From Cercopithifilaria johnstoni (taxonomy: Eukaryota; Nematoda; Chromadorea; Rhabditida; Onchocercidae), in assembly GCA_916381525.1 (NCBI GenBank), contig CAKAEH010001258.1, forward strand, positions 1-64,000: a DNA stretch of 64,000 nucleotides. The letters are read 5' to 3'. Every line of letters starts with the position of its first letter. Positions within the stretch are counted from its first letter, which is position 1. Positions 38,739 to 50,500 of the stretch are shown here, in pieces. The translations under genes and the position numbers were made by a program. The notes under the pieces are model-generated. The model worked only from the letters and a program-made list of their open reading frames with translations. It was not told the origin of the DNA and ran no database searches.

Positions 38739-39870
38739 CTAAGAACAGTTTCCGGCTTGATTATTCTTGACACGATAAAGCTGGTGTTTTCTAATGTAAT
38801 CCACTACTGAATCCATCGTACAATATTTGATTGATTCACCACGTCGAATTGCAGCTCGTAAACGCGTAGAGCTTATATCATTAGGTAAAGCAGCATCTTC
38901 GAAAACAAACACGTTCGCTAGTGATTGGCCATTATAGCCAAGTTGACTTAAAGTCTTTATTGGTTCTGAATTTTTCCTTGCCAGTACTACTAAACCTGCA
39001 ATGCGTTATGTTGTTCTCACATCAAAAGCAGTATTTCAATATTTATTAGAAAAAAAATAAGTCATGCAAAATATCATGCATAAAATTTCCTTAAAAGAGT
39101 TGCATTTCTGCTCAATTTTAATTTATTACATACCGAAATCTCTTATAATTGCACCAATATCCTCAGGATCCCACAGATAGTCTCCCTCAGTCGTCAATCG
39201 TTTAAATGAATCCACAACATCACCACCACATAACAACATCAAACGCAATCGTGTGTCATTATTGTATTTTCGATCTAACACCTGCTTGAAGTGTAGCAAA
39301 ACTAAAAGTGTTCTGGTCCACTGTTGTTGAGTGCACTCCCATTGGTCAGCTCGAATCCACGTTGAACTTTTCACTGCTAATTCCGACATTTTATACCTGA
39401 AATATTGTGGGATTAGAAAAAAGTGATATTGGGTTTTTTTTTGAGACAATTCTTGTCCCGCAACTATAAAAAGGATTCCCGTATGCAACGGAAACAGGAT
39501 ATCACTTCAATTCTCTCAAATAATTGTTCTCCTAAATCTTTTGGCATCACCACATATAGAAATGTGGCAGGCCACAACGATCAATAGTAGATTTCTTACC
39601 AATAAAAAAATTACAATTTTCCATAAGCAATCTGATTATCAAAAATTATCAAAAGCTGAAAAGATTTATTTGCCTGTGTGTTGCAGGCAACAGGTCAGGC
39701 TTGCCAAAATAATCAGCAACTGGACTTAGAATTCCTTCAACCACTTCGCATCCGTAGCGAACTTCCAAAAAATCACGAGCACTTTCGAACATCCTAAGGT
39801 GCATAATTGTTGGCGGGTTGTAACAACCGCATGCCAGCAGAGCTACTCGTGCTCCTTCCAAACTATTCAT
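38739..39870 (-). CDS. Nicotinamide/nicotinate mononucleotide adenylyltransferase (NMNAT)
   Basis: Last common step of NAD synthesis: NMN or NaMN plus ATP gives NAD or NaAD plus pyrophosphate. Exons: 39870-39674, 39396-39134, 38995-38739; 238 residues, slightly shorter than human NMNAT1 (279). The nucleotidyltransferase signature is present as GCYNPPTIMHLRMFE near residue 15, with Cys where most family members have Ser (GSFNP); the HLR part is intact. Other landmarks are the substrate-pocket segment TWIRADQWE, LCGGDVVDSF (family GGDLLxSF), and the C-terminal ATP-binding ISSTRLR. The first intron uses a GC-AG splice pair (donor at 39673-39672), the only choice that keeps the conserved sequence in frame. 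No targeting signal or insertion is obvious, so the compartment is not predicted. The nematode gene is nmat-1 or nmat-2; I could not decide which. Confidence 0.94.
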
Positions 39871-40527
39871 TCGCTATTTCTGATGTTTCACAATTTTGTA
39901 AAACGTAATGAAGTGACTGTTCACCACGACAGTTTATATAAATATCTGAAACCCCTGAACCAAAATGAATGTATATTTAGCGACCAAAGAATATCAACAA
40001 CTGAAATGTCGGCAAAGTATGCATCTACTAAGAAATAAAGATCCCTCCTTTTGCCAAAATTAAATTGCAAAATTGCATTCGAATCAAATAAGAACAAGAA
40101 CCTTAGTTAGAGAATGTACAAAGCACGAAAGAAACATTTCATTCACTAGGTATTGAAATATTATGTGAAAAAATAACAAACACGTATATACTGAATGACG
40201 AAATTATAAAACAAATTTATTACAACTAATTAATTTTAAATGAAAGAGAAAAATTATCTCCCACAGTGCAAAATAAAAATAACAAAAAAGACATCTTGTA
40301 TGAGTACTTCACTCAGCACATCAAATGACGTAAGATATGCGATCATAAAGCTTTCAATATGTGCAATTCTAAAAATCAATATAATATTTTGCATTGGCAT
40401 TTGTGAAATTTTTTATTCAGATTTAAAAGCAAAATAAGTAAATGAAGTAAAGAAGTCACACATTTACTTAACACACTATGAAATAAAAGATGAGACGAAA
40501 GTTTTTAAACTATAATAACATTACAGA
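39871..40527. other. Intergenic region between the pseudo-E2 gene and NMNAT
   Basis: 657 bases between the pseudo-E2 stop and the NMNAT start on the minus strand. I see no gene. The short spacing and shared direction are compatible with a nematode operon, but no splice-leader signal can be proven by eye. Confidence 0.45.
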
Positions 40528-42014
40528 TCACTGAGCAAATCGTAATGTCCATACCCGTGCTGTAGCATCAAATTCCTTTCGGTTGTTCACATACTGTTCC
40601 GCAATATTTTCCAGTAAAGCATTTTCTAGAAATATTTTATTACTTATAAGGTTGATGGATTCATCTAACCTTTGAACTTGAATAACATCTACAATATATG
40701 AAACAAACATTCTTTATGTTTTCATTAGCCAACTAAATGAAAGATCACAATATGAAAGAAAAATCAATAATAACCACTACTACTTAAGATGATAATGTCG
40801 AAGAAAAATTAGAAGTTCGAAAAAACATACCAGGTTTGCAGTTATATAGAAGAGCAACTATTTCCTGTAAAATTCTTGCAATTGTCATAGAAGAACTCCA
40901 TCGATCCCGTAAAATATCGATATTAACGACACCGTGGCGATTGATATTGCAGTGATATATCCTTGTTAAGAACTGCACCTATAGTATGCATAAAACTTTT
41001 TTGAATAAGGCTCTTCTTTTATAACAACAAATCGAAAAAATTGCTTCATAAAAATCATTCATTAAAGTTGCAAAAAAATACCTTGGGTGAATTAAAAGGA
41101 TATGTTGGCGGTACAAACATCTGCACGAAAAAAGTACCACCTTCGTAAACGGTATTTTCGGGCCCGTTAATCACTGCTGTCCATTCGTGAATGTTATCGG
41201 CTCTCGGTGCAGCTCGACAGTGTTTCACTGGGTTTCTTTTAAGCTCTTTCATCTATGAAACATAAAACAGAGATGTAAAATAGTGACTAACCAAGATGTT
41301 ACGCATATAAAAAAGTTATAAAGGACAATATATAGACAATATATAAATATATATACTTCTTTGATCAGCCTTAGAACACTTCGGGCACTTCTTGGCGTGG
41401 AATCGATTGACAAACCAACCGTACGTGGATCCCAACAGCCATGTTTCCACTCGAAGTTATCCTAAAACAGTAAACCAAAACCTTTTGATAATTCTCCATA
41501 AGAATTACTTTTTTATAAATTTTCTTGTTTAAAAAAATTAGCTCAAAAACTAACCCAGTAATAAATTAAATAGAAATGGCGAACAAATGTTAATATGTCT
41601 TACATGGAATTGCCAACAAACACATGAAATTCTATACATCTAGTGTGCATAGAATCTTCTGTAATGTAGTGGTATACTACTAAGATTGAATCTCTTAGTT
41701 AAGCTTAATTGTCCGATTGGCTAAATTAAAAAGGAGAATGAGAAATTAAAAAACTAGAGTGGAATTTGAAATTAACAGCAGAAAATAAAGAAATTCATTT
41801 TAGATCTTCAATGAAATCTCTCCCACACCGCACGAACAATGAAAGGCATACAGCAGACAGAACTAACCGATGTTTCGAATGGAGGTCGTTCTTCCCTTAA
41901 AATATATACGCGCTCTGCGTTTCGAACAGCCATCCTAAGACGTTCCTCGCTGGATGCCCTCGTAAACATTATACAAGCGCCTTCAAATGTTATTGAAACA
42001 AAAGAAAAACCCAA
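40528..42014 (-). CDS. uev-3: UEV-3-like ubiquitin E2 variant lacking catalytic Cys
   Basis: Exons: 42014-41868, 41461-41357, 41252-41082, 40978-40831, 40688-40528; 243 residues, all in phase. Residues about 85-243 form a UBC fold closest in wording to UBE2E-type E2s: DNIHEWTAVINGPENTVYEGG, PPTYPFNSPKV, then IYHCNINRHG with the HxN motif at 150-152. At the catalytic position, where active enzymes read ICLDIL, this protein reads VNIDIL: residue 160 is Asn (codon 40924-40922), so no thioester can form. About 20 extra residues are inserted after the NCKPD segment, before the final helices. An N-terminal extension of about 84 residues has no known motif. Position beside rab-5 and an NMNAT gene supports orthology to C. 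elegans uev-3, which works with the DLK-1/PMK-3 MAP kinase pathway in neurons. The symbol rests on this and the missing Cys. Confidence 0.8.
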
Positions 42015-43272
42015 TAAAAATTTACTGCAACGAAAATCGCCATCTGATAATTTTGATAGTTCATTAATAAAAATCCTCTAACGCTTGAGATAGTAACGCT
42101 AGGTTTTATGGGCTCTGAAATCCATTATAAAAATATTCCTAAATTATTCCAATTCTCTACTGAACCCTGAACCCTTTGCTATGAAATGTGCTCGTGTGCG
42201 ATCTCAGGATAACTTTCCTATAAGAATTGTATATCATATTCGTAAAACAAGCAATAGCAGGTTATAGTAACCACACTTGATAAAAAGATAAAAATCAGAG
42301 CACTTTTTATCTGAGTTCAGAATATATGTTTCATAAAACGATGATCACAACACCAGTTGGAATAAACAAGTCAAAGCAAACTACAAAACATGCGCATTTC
42401 TCACCTTAAAAAATCCTTCTGTTAAATGCCCACCTCCTATAACATGTATGAAAAATATCACTTTTAAAGTGCAGCTTCTTGAAAAAAAGTTTTATAATTA
42501 AAATCAAGATAAATAAAAGTAGGAATTTAAAAAAAATAGCTTTCAGAATTTTTCAAGAGTCACCTAAACCTCATTAGACTTGTAATAATAGTGTTCACTT
42601 GAAAATATTCACTGGAACATTCCAGCATGATGGATGAAATAAGAAAAATGAAAATATTCGAAGATAATTTCAGTTAAAGGAAATAAAATCTGTTAATAAG
42701 TTTGGCAAACCTGTCCAATTCAAAAACTATCACTAATGATTAGTTTATGCCAATTCCAGAAATACTTGGCCACTTTTATGAAGACTACAATAGCAATTGT
42801 TTGATATTGAAAAAAATATTTTTTACTACCAGTTACGAATTTTTTTGGAAACATAAGAAGAGAAACATACAGAAATATTTTATACGAAATTGAGAGCAAG
42901 CCAAGTTATAGACATAAACTTCATTGGAAACCTATCAGAACAAAAAACAATGACTGCAAAATTTTTGCCCTTGGAAAGCTGTTATTGTGAACTGATGAAT
43001 GGTGCATGGAATCTAAGAAAAAGTTTCTCGAATATTATGTAAATAAATTGAAAATTCAGAGCACCAACAATGAAATAATGTCTTCTCGGACTGCTCTGAA
43101 AAATATAATTGAAAAGAATGTAGAATTTTCAAAGTGTGTATCAATCTTCTTTGATCAATAATAATAAAAGGCTGATGTTTGTTGAGGCCAGCAAACACTG
43201 TTCATTCCTCACGAAGAATCGAAAAAATGAGTTTTGTTATTGTCGCCTTTAGTGCTGGACATTACGACTGCA
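42015..43272. other. Intergenic region between rab-5 and the pseudo-E2 gene
   Basis: About 1.26 kb of AT-rich DNA downstream of rab-5 and upstream of the pseudo-E2 gene. Neither strand shows an exon-like segment with family features. Confidence 0.5.
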
Positions 43273-45170
43273 TTACTTACAGCATAAACCGGAGCTTATA
43301 CCTTGACCTTGACCCTCTTGGCCAATATCAATTCCTTCATGACCACGTCCTGATGGACCACCGCCACTTCCATCACCTTTTGGTAGTTTCTTAGCTGCAA
43401 TTTACTTTTCCTAATTGAATCCATTTTTAGAACCACAAAAACACTAGATTTTAAAATAGAATTTGTCATAAGCAATCGACTGTAAGCTAACCAATCGCAA
43501 GGAAGATATCATTTACATTCATCGCCGTTTTTGCTGATGTTTCCATGAACAACAACGCATTATCTTCTGCATAAGCTTGAGCTTCCTGTAATTACATTTA
43601 CAAACACCATATAACAACAATTACGGAGAATCGTGAAGAATTAATGTCCTTTACAACTCTAACAATAGCATTCAATTATCCCAACAAAGAAAATTTCATT
43701 TCCCGTAACTGTTAGCATTATGCGAAGGGTTGTTTCCGACAAATAAATACCAACAAGTTATTGTAAAACAAAAGATTCAATAAAGTAACTTTTCGCGAGA
43801 CGAACTAAATAACAAACTAAAATCGGAACTTCCACTATGAAATCGCATTATTTGTACAACAATAGAAGAACATAAGCTCAAGCATGGAAATCACAAAAAA
43901 ACCTCATATTCAACAACTCGTTTGTTTGCAAGATCAGCTTTATTTCCAGATAATGCAATTACAATGTTCGGACTGGCTTGCCGCTGCAACTCTTTTACCC
44001 AATTTTTCGCTTTCGCAAATGATTCCTACAAGTTGTTAGTCAAATATACTACATCACTGCCGAAACTTTTACATCATACATGAGCACTATCTCACAACTT
44101 ATATATCAGAGATGCTCATTCTTGCTGCGTCAAAGACAATCTTATACGACTATTTTCAACTCCATATAAAATTTCTGGTAATATTCTAACGATATAATAC
44201 TTATCGAACAAGCACTTCTGCAGCAGCGTTACATTTCATATTATGATGGAGTACAAAAAAATTTGAAGATGTGACGCCTACTAGGATAAAAAAATTTGCA
44301 CTTCTATGCGATATTAAAAAAGCACCTGGTTTGTAATATCATAGACAACTATTGCCGCCTGTGCCCCGCGGTAATACATTGGTGCTAATGAATGATATCT
44401 GCAAAAAAAAAGAAATTATCAAGTTGAATGATAACATTTACTAGCAAAACAAAAAAGATAAAATTTCAATTCTAACAGTCATTATTACCAATCCCATTGT
44501 TATGTACCGCTTGTGTTAAATACACCAAAACACCTACACTAAATAGTTGCCATTAAAGACGATTCAATACCAATGTTAAAACTGAATGCACGAAATAAAG
44601 TTGTCATCTCAGAGAATAATAACAAAAGGCAGTTAAATCGGTACCCAAATTAAACATTTTTAAGTTCACTTCATGAAACAAATCTAATGAGTTATCACTT
44701 GAACTATGAAAAGTAAGTCAGAGAAAGTAAGGGAAAGAATACCAAGATATAGAAAGTTTTTTTTTCAATGAGAAGTACATTCTAAACCAGATACCTCTCC
44801 TGTCCTGCAGTATCCCATATTTCAAATTTCACCGTGGTATCATCCAAACTAACAGTTTGAGTGAGGAAAGCAGCGCCAATTGTCGATTCTTGGTACTCAT
44901 GAAACTGCCCTTTTACAAATCTTAGGACCAAAGATGATTTCCCTGAAAATCTGATGCTTCTTGTCTGAAAAATATTAAAAACATCAGTATCATGGTATTA
45001 CAATTTTGGCTCCTATAAAGGAAAGGCCTTCCTTTTGGATGTACAGCAATAGAGGATTAAATACGAAAGCACTTACCAACTGCACTCTCACCCAACAAAA
45101 CCAATTTAAACTGGCAAGTTTTATTTGGACCTCCTGTATTTCCAGAACGCATTGCAGTTCGTCCAGCCAT
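43273..45170 (-). CDS. rab-5: Rab5 small GTPase
   Basis: Master GTPase of early endosomes (homotypic fusion, EEA1/rabaptin and PI3-kinase recruitment). Exons: 45170-45077, 44942-44795, 44398-44326, 44025-43903, 43585-43492, 43394-43273; 217 residues. Every GTPase motif is intact: P-loop GESAVGKS (27-34), switch I with QESTIGAAF, WDTAGQE, the NKAD guanine-specificity motif and ETSAK. The Rab5-specific YHSLAPMYYRGAQAA and AKNWVKELQRQASPNIV stretches leave no doubt about the subfamily. The C-terminal variable region is rich in Gly/Gln (SGGGPSGRGHEGIDIGQEG) and ends in CCK, giving two cysteines for geranylgeranylation, although the exact ending differs from the vertebrate CCSN. It is the first gene of the minus-strand series and diverges from the LDLR-like gene. 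Confidence 0.98.
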
Positions 45171-47562
45171 GGACTATTTTCCTCAAATTAATTGAAATTA
45201 TTACAAATAGAAAATTGTCATCCCACTGAAAAAATTGCAATTAATGATTGATAACATATCGCATGATAGTTAATCAATCTATAATAAAATAAAATGATGA
45301 TAAAAGCTTGGTTTTAGTTAATTAAGTTCATCAATCTTCTGCTAGTTAATTAATGTCTGCAATAAAACGAGAAAACTTGGTGGAAATCCTTTTTTGATAA
45401 CTTCCTAAAGAACAAACAATGAATTTTCTGATAATTTATAATTACTATCATTGTAAAGCAGCCGATATTATAATCACAAGTGAGATTTTTGCCATTTCCA
45501 ACACTGAAGTAAAATAATCGCACTATACAGCTAAGAAGTGTAACTTACATGTGATATTTACTTTAAAACCTATTAATGGTGACAAGTTCAATTTGATAAA
45601 ATTAGACCTGTAACTTTCAATAGGTTTTAAAATATAGTTTGAAACAAAATTGGATAGAAAATGTTCGACAATGAAATGAAAAAGAAAGGTCTCTGTTCTA
45701 TTTCTGAAACAATAGGCCTAGCACATAACGAAATAGCCATGATTACAAGCAAATAATTAAATCGCTAAATATCATTTAAAAAGGCGTAATAAAAGGCAAA
45801 TATTTGAAATTGTACAGCAATGTAAATGTAACTCATAATTACACAAGATTACTATCTTTTGTAATTGTGAGTAACCAAGATAGAAGATGCCTCTTCCACT
45901 ACTTCGCGCTATTTATTGGTCAAATATGTTTGAATAGAGGTTGAAGTGAAATATATAAAAAACAGAAATTGAATGAGATAAAGTTCGCATCATTTATTAT
46001 TATTTCATATGTGAAAGAAATACCAATATTCATTCCGTCACCAAAAGCAATATCATCCTCTCATCAGCACGTCATGTAAGGCATATCTCAAGCAATCAAC
46101 CGTTTTCACGTACAAAAAATTTATGACGTGAGTGAAAGAGCAGCTGAAGGATAAGGGAAATGTCAGGTTTCAGATTACGGATTTCATGGAAGCAATGAAG
46201 TAAGAAGTATTAATTGCATCATCAAAGGTAGAAAAAGTAAATCTTAGTCAAAAGATCAAAAGATCACAACAGATCCGTAGGCAAGCATAACATAACCTTA
46301 CTTCCATCCATAGCGCACGAAAGGACAATTACGCCATCGATGTTTTTTTGCTACTCGTCTCCGAACCGAAATGATGCTTTTGTGAGATTGGTATGAGTAA
46401 TATATAGGCGTAGAAATGCAATGTTGGGTGTGGGTGGTTGCCGTGTGGCGTTACGTGTAGAGGATCAGAGTTGTGCAGTTATGTGAGCGTAGGTGACGTG
46501 GATTATACATAATCGAAGAAGAATAATTGATGAGTATGAGAAGAAACGAGTTGAATTGGTCCTATCGACATTGTAATGCATTAAAATGAGTTTGAACATT
46601 TTATGCTCCATCTTTTTCCCATGCCTACTCTTTTCGCTTCTTCTCCCACTACCCAAAGGTTAATCGAAATTGCTGAGATCATTTAACTGAATAGGTGTGA
46701 AACGTAACCGAACAAAAGAAAAATGCAAATGTTTGATGGCTTATGTAAAGAATCAAAGATCTTATAAGCATTATATCTGTCACAGTCGAATTTGCCAGGT
46801 TAAAGTGTTCAGAAATCAATTTGAATTAGTTATACATTGAAATCATGAAGCATTCAGGAATTAATTCATTAAAGTATTAAATTCATCGGAACTTCATTGC
46901 TTTAATTTACCACTTTACTGATATTTATATGCTTCACTAAAATTTACTGTAAGATTAGAAAAAGAAGATATAATTACAAGGCCAATTGTTTCATAATATC
47001 GGAACAATCGGAAAAGTGAGAATAACAGTAATAAGGAAATAATGGAGTTTTTTCTTTAGTTTTTTTGTGCAATAATCGTTGAATTATTGTTGAAAATAAG
47101 GCAGAGTTCATATCTAATATCCAGTTACGAAATAGCATGTGAAATCTCTCTCCAAAAACTGGACATTCATCGAAAATGATTGTTGCATGAAACGGAAATG
47201 AGATTTCGTAATTAATGAGGTAGTTGTAATTTTTTCGCCATTATTATAATAACTATTAGCTATTATAATTAGTGGGGGAGAAATATATGATTCTCCTTTT
47301 TGAATTCACGAATAGTGACCACAACATTATCTGATCGCAAATAATAGTCTCCAAATACTTTTTCTCCTTAAATACTATCTCTTCTCAACTTATGCACAAT
47401 CTGACCTTATAATACGCAATGGTAGTTACGTCGCAAGGGATGGGGTCAAAAAAAACAATAATTACCAAATCGATCAACTCCATCCATCATTCAATAATTC
47501 TCAATCTAAAAGATACCATCGATGGTTCACTTTGCATAATTCTCCAAAACTTTGGTATTTCA
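45171..47562. other. Divergent intergenic region, rab-5 and receptor-like gene
   Basis: About 2.4 kb separating two divergent start codons. There is no supported exon. Bases from about 46080 to 46660 are richer in G+C and contain a minus-strand ORF (46465-46656) without family features; this block may hold control elements for either gene. Confidence 0.45.
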
Positions 47563-50500
47563 ATGTTGCAGTGTTATTCGGTTATCTTAACTATGCTTAT
47601 CATTGTCTTCCTACTTTTTCTACCTAACATTTTAACTCACAATGGTAAAATTTTCGTTTTCTTTTTTTGCATAAATGACTAATAAACGGAATATAAATTT
47701 CATAAAATAATATTTTAAGAAAATATTTTTTGTCAATTCCTCTAAAGCGATGAAATTGAATTGAAATGTATTATAGAAAGAAATATCAATGAATCATATT
47801 GCGATTTTGCGACAGAACAACAAATTGTTCAGAAATGCTTGGCTCCATTCCTCGATAAACTTAATTTTGGAGAATTTTTTTTTGAAAAATCATTTATGGC
47901 TGCACCACCAACATTTTGTAAATTATATAAGGAATATGAGAACTGTACTAGTGAGTATAATATGGATTGCAGGTTGTTTTTCCTTTTTCTGGGATTATTG
48001 TTTGAAATCTTAAAAGCAAGTAATAAATAAAGTTATTAGACATACTTGTACTTATCTCTAAATTGTTGAGAGTGGTAGAACAAGTAATCAGTCATATTTT
48101 CATGATAACAAAATTATCAATTTTCATAATTTGCTTTCTCTGCTCCTCGGATAAATCTGGATTCGGTTTTGGAGCTGGAATAAAGTCTGTTAGGACATGA
48201 TTGCAACACTAAATAAAACGAGTAAACAATGTCTATTGTAAATTCTAAATTTCAGAAAACTAAATACCCAGTCAGAGCACTTTTTCGTCGAGATATGTTC
48301 TAGTAATTTCCAAAAGCAATTACATGAACATCACACTTGCTTCATTGCTTTTCAAGATTACTTGATATATTCCTCGAAATGCTTTCATAATAGCATTTTT
48401 CAATCCGATCAGGAAACAATTCTTTTCCGAAGTGTTAGTTTCAGATTTATTTTCTAATTGTTTTAACTTTTTAAAAAAGTTTTGCATTCCTCTTGATTTA
48501 GTCTTATCACTGAAATACTGTATCAAGTATTAATATCAATTCAGGCTCTTTCTTTTTTATCTCTTCATAATTCATTGAACCATATCCTTAATCAGAAAAT
48601 CATTATTCATAATTATAATTATTCATTTTTCTATTTCTGGCTACATGGGATGCTTTAATCATTGTAAATTCTATGAAATTAATTAATTTTTCCATCTTAT
48701 TGCAAGAAGAAACAGTTTGGATAAGTTATAATCAAAAAATGTAATAAATCCGGTTGATTATTGCTTGGTTATATTCCATTTATTTCTCTACAAGAAAATA
48801 AACAAAACATTTGATTAGTGAAACAGTAATTAGTGAAATTAGTGAAACAGTAATTTCTTGAACTCTTACCGGAGAGATTAGTGCGAATAAAGAGAGAGTT
48901 ATGTTATCTCTTATCAGATCCTTTGAATTTTTATAAAAAATCAAGGAACTTGACAAAAAAAAGAACTCAATGAAAAGAATATGCCATAATCCAAAACTAT
49001 TTTCATATTCTTCCAATCACTTAGCTCTGATTTTCAGCAATAAACAATTTCTTTCTACTTCAAAGGTCAAGATCATTCTAACGAAATGACCTTATACTTT
49101 GTAATGGCAAGCAATTTTAAAGTTAAATCTGCAAAATATCACTATAAAACACATTAAGGAAATCAAATCAATCATTCTATTTATGAAAAGTAGCTTTTAT
49201 AGCATAGCTTTCTACCAAACATGGAGAAATATTATATTTAATTTCAATAATTAAAAGCTTATTATCATAAAAGTGAATAAATTTATTTAATGCCTAATTC
49301 AAATTATATTAATCTTTCACAGTTGCGTCCAACTGATTCATTCTGCTTGCGTTTTATTGATTAGAGTTAGAAACGTAAATGTTCTTAAGTGAAGTTACCA
49401 TTTATAAGGAAAACAATTTCTTTCAGATAATGAACTTATCAAATCTTTAGGAATACGAGCACAACGAAATCGCAGAACGTAAATGTCGCGTTGTACAATG
49501 GTATCTTAATTGTAGTCTCACTGATGCTTACTATAAAACATGTCCTGTTGCCGTTCAGGTTTTCCATTTACATAATTATTAATTATCAATTAATAAATAT
49601 TAGTTTAGTTTACTTTATTTTTTATCATATCATCAGCAAATAAATATCCTTAGTTCTTTAAATATCAACTTGAAAAAGAATTAATTAAAAAAATCTTAAC
49701 CTTTCTGAATATAAGCATTAAATCTTTTACTAAATTTCTTATTTGATATTCATATTAGCTTTTCGATAGTATTTTCTTTTAAATCTTACTTTCAGATTAT
49801 TCAAAAATATTATGAATTACTTTTAAACTCTAATCAAAACTCATGCGATTTACGAAAATTGAATTCATATTTCTCAGAATTAAATTTCGTTGATTCAGAA
49901 AATATCATCGAATTGAACGATAATTCCAATAAAATTGTTAAATCAATAGGTGATATATTATATTATTAAACAATATCGTTTCAATAATTTATTGCATTAT
50001 GTCATTAATTACAAGCACTAATTAATTCATTTTCAGAATAATCATTTTATGAAATATAAATTGGAAATTATAATGTAAGGAAAGCTTTTTGTGAAATTTT
50101 AAAAGATTAGTTTAAATAAAAATTAAATGATTAGAAACAAAATTTCATCCAATTATTTGATCAAAAATTGCATTATTTATGCTTTTTTTTGTAGGAAACA
50201 TTTAGACTTAAAAGGTATTATTTTCATTAATTACTTTCAGATCAATCAAATCCGAAAAATGAAATTATCACCAAACGATGTGATATAGCAAGTGAACGAT
50301 ATGTAGTGGAAGCAGCATTAGAATTAAGAAAATATGAATATCTCGGATATCAGTTATTTCGATCTTCTTTTAATCAATTAGTTGAAAGGGCTCCTTGCTT
50401 AACTTATAAAATTTACAAGAAAAATGTTGAGAGTATTAGTTCGCAATGCAGGTTTATACTTATTTCTTTCGTAGCACACAATCAGAATATTTTGAAAATA

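Noticed and set aside
45006..45191. Plus-strand ORF opposite the first rab-5 exon
   Set aside because: Antisense shadow of rab-5 exon 1 (45077-45170).
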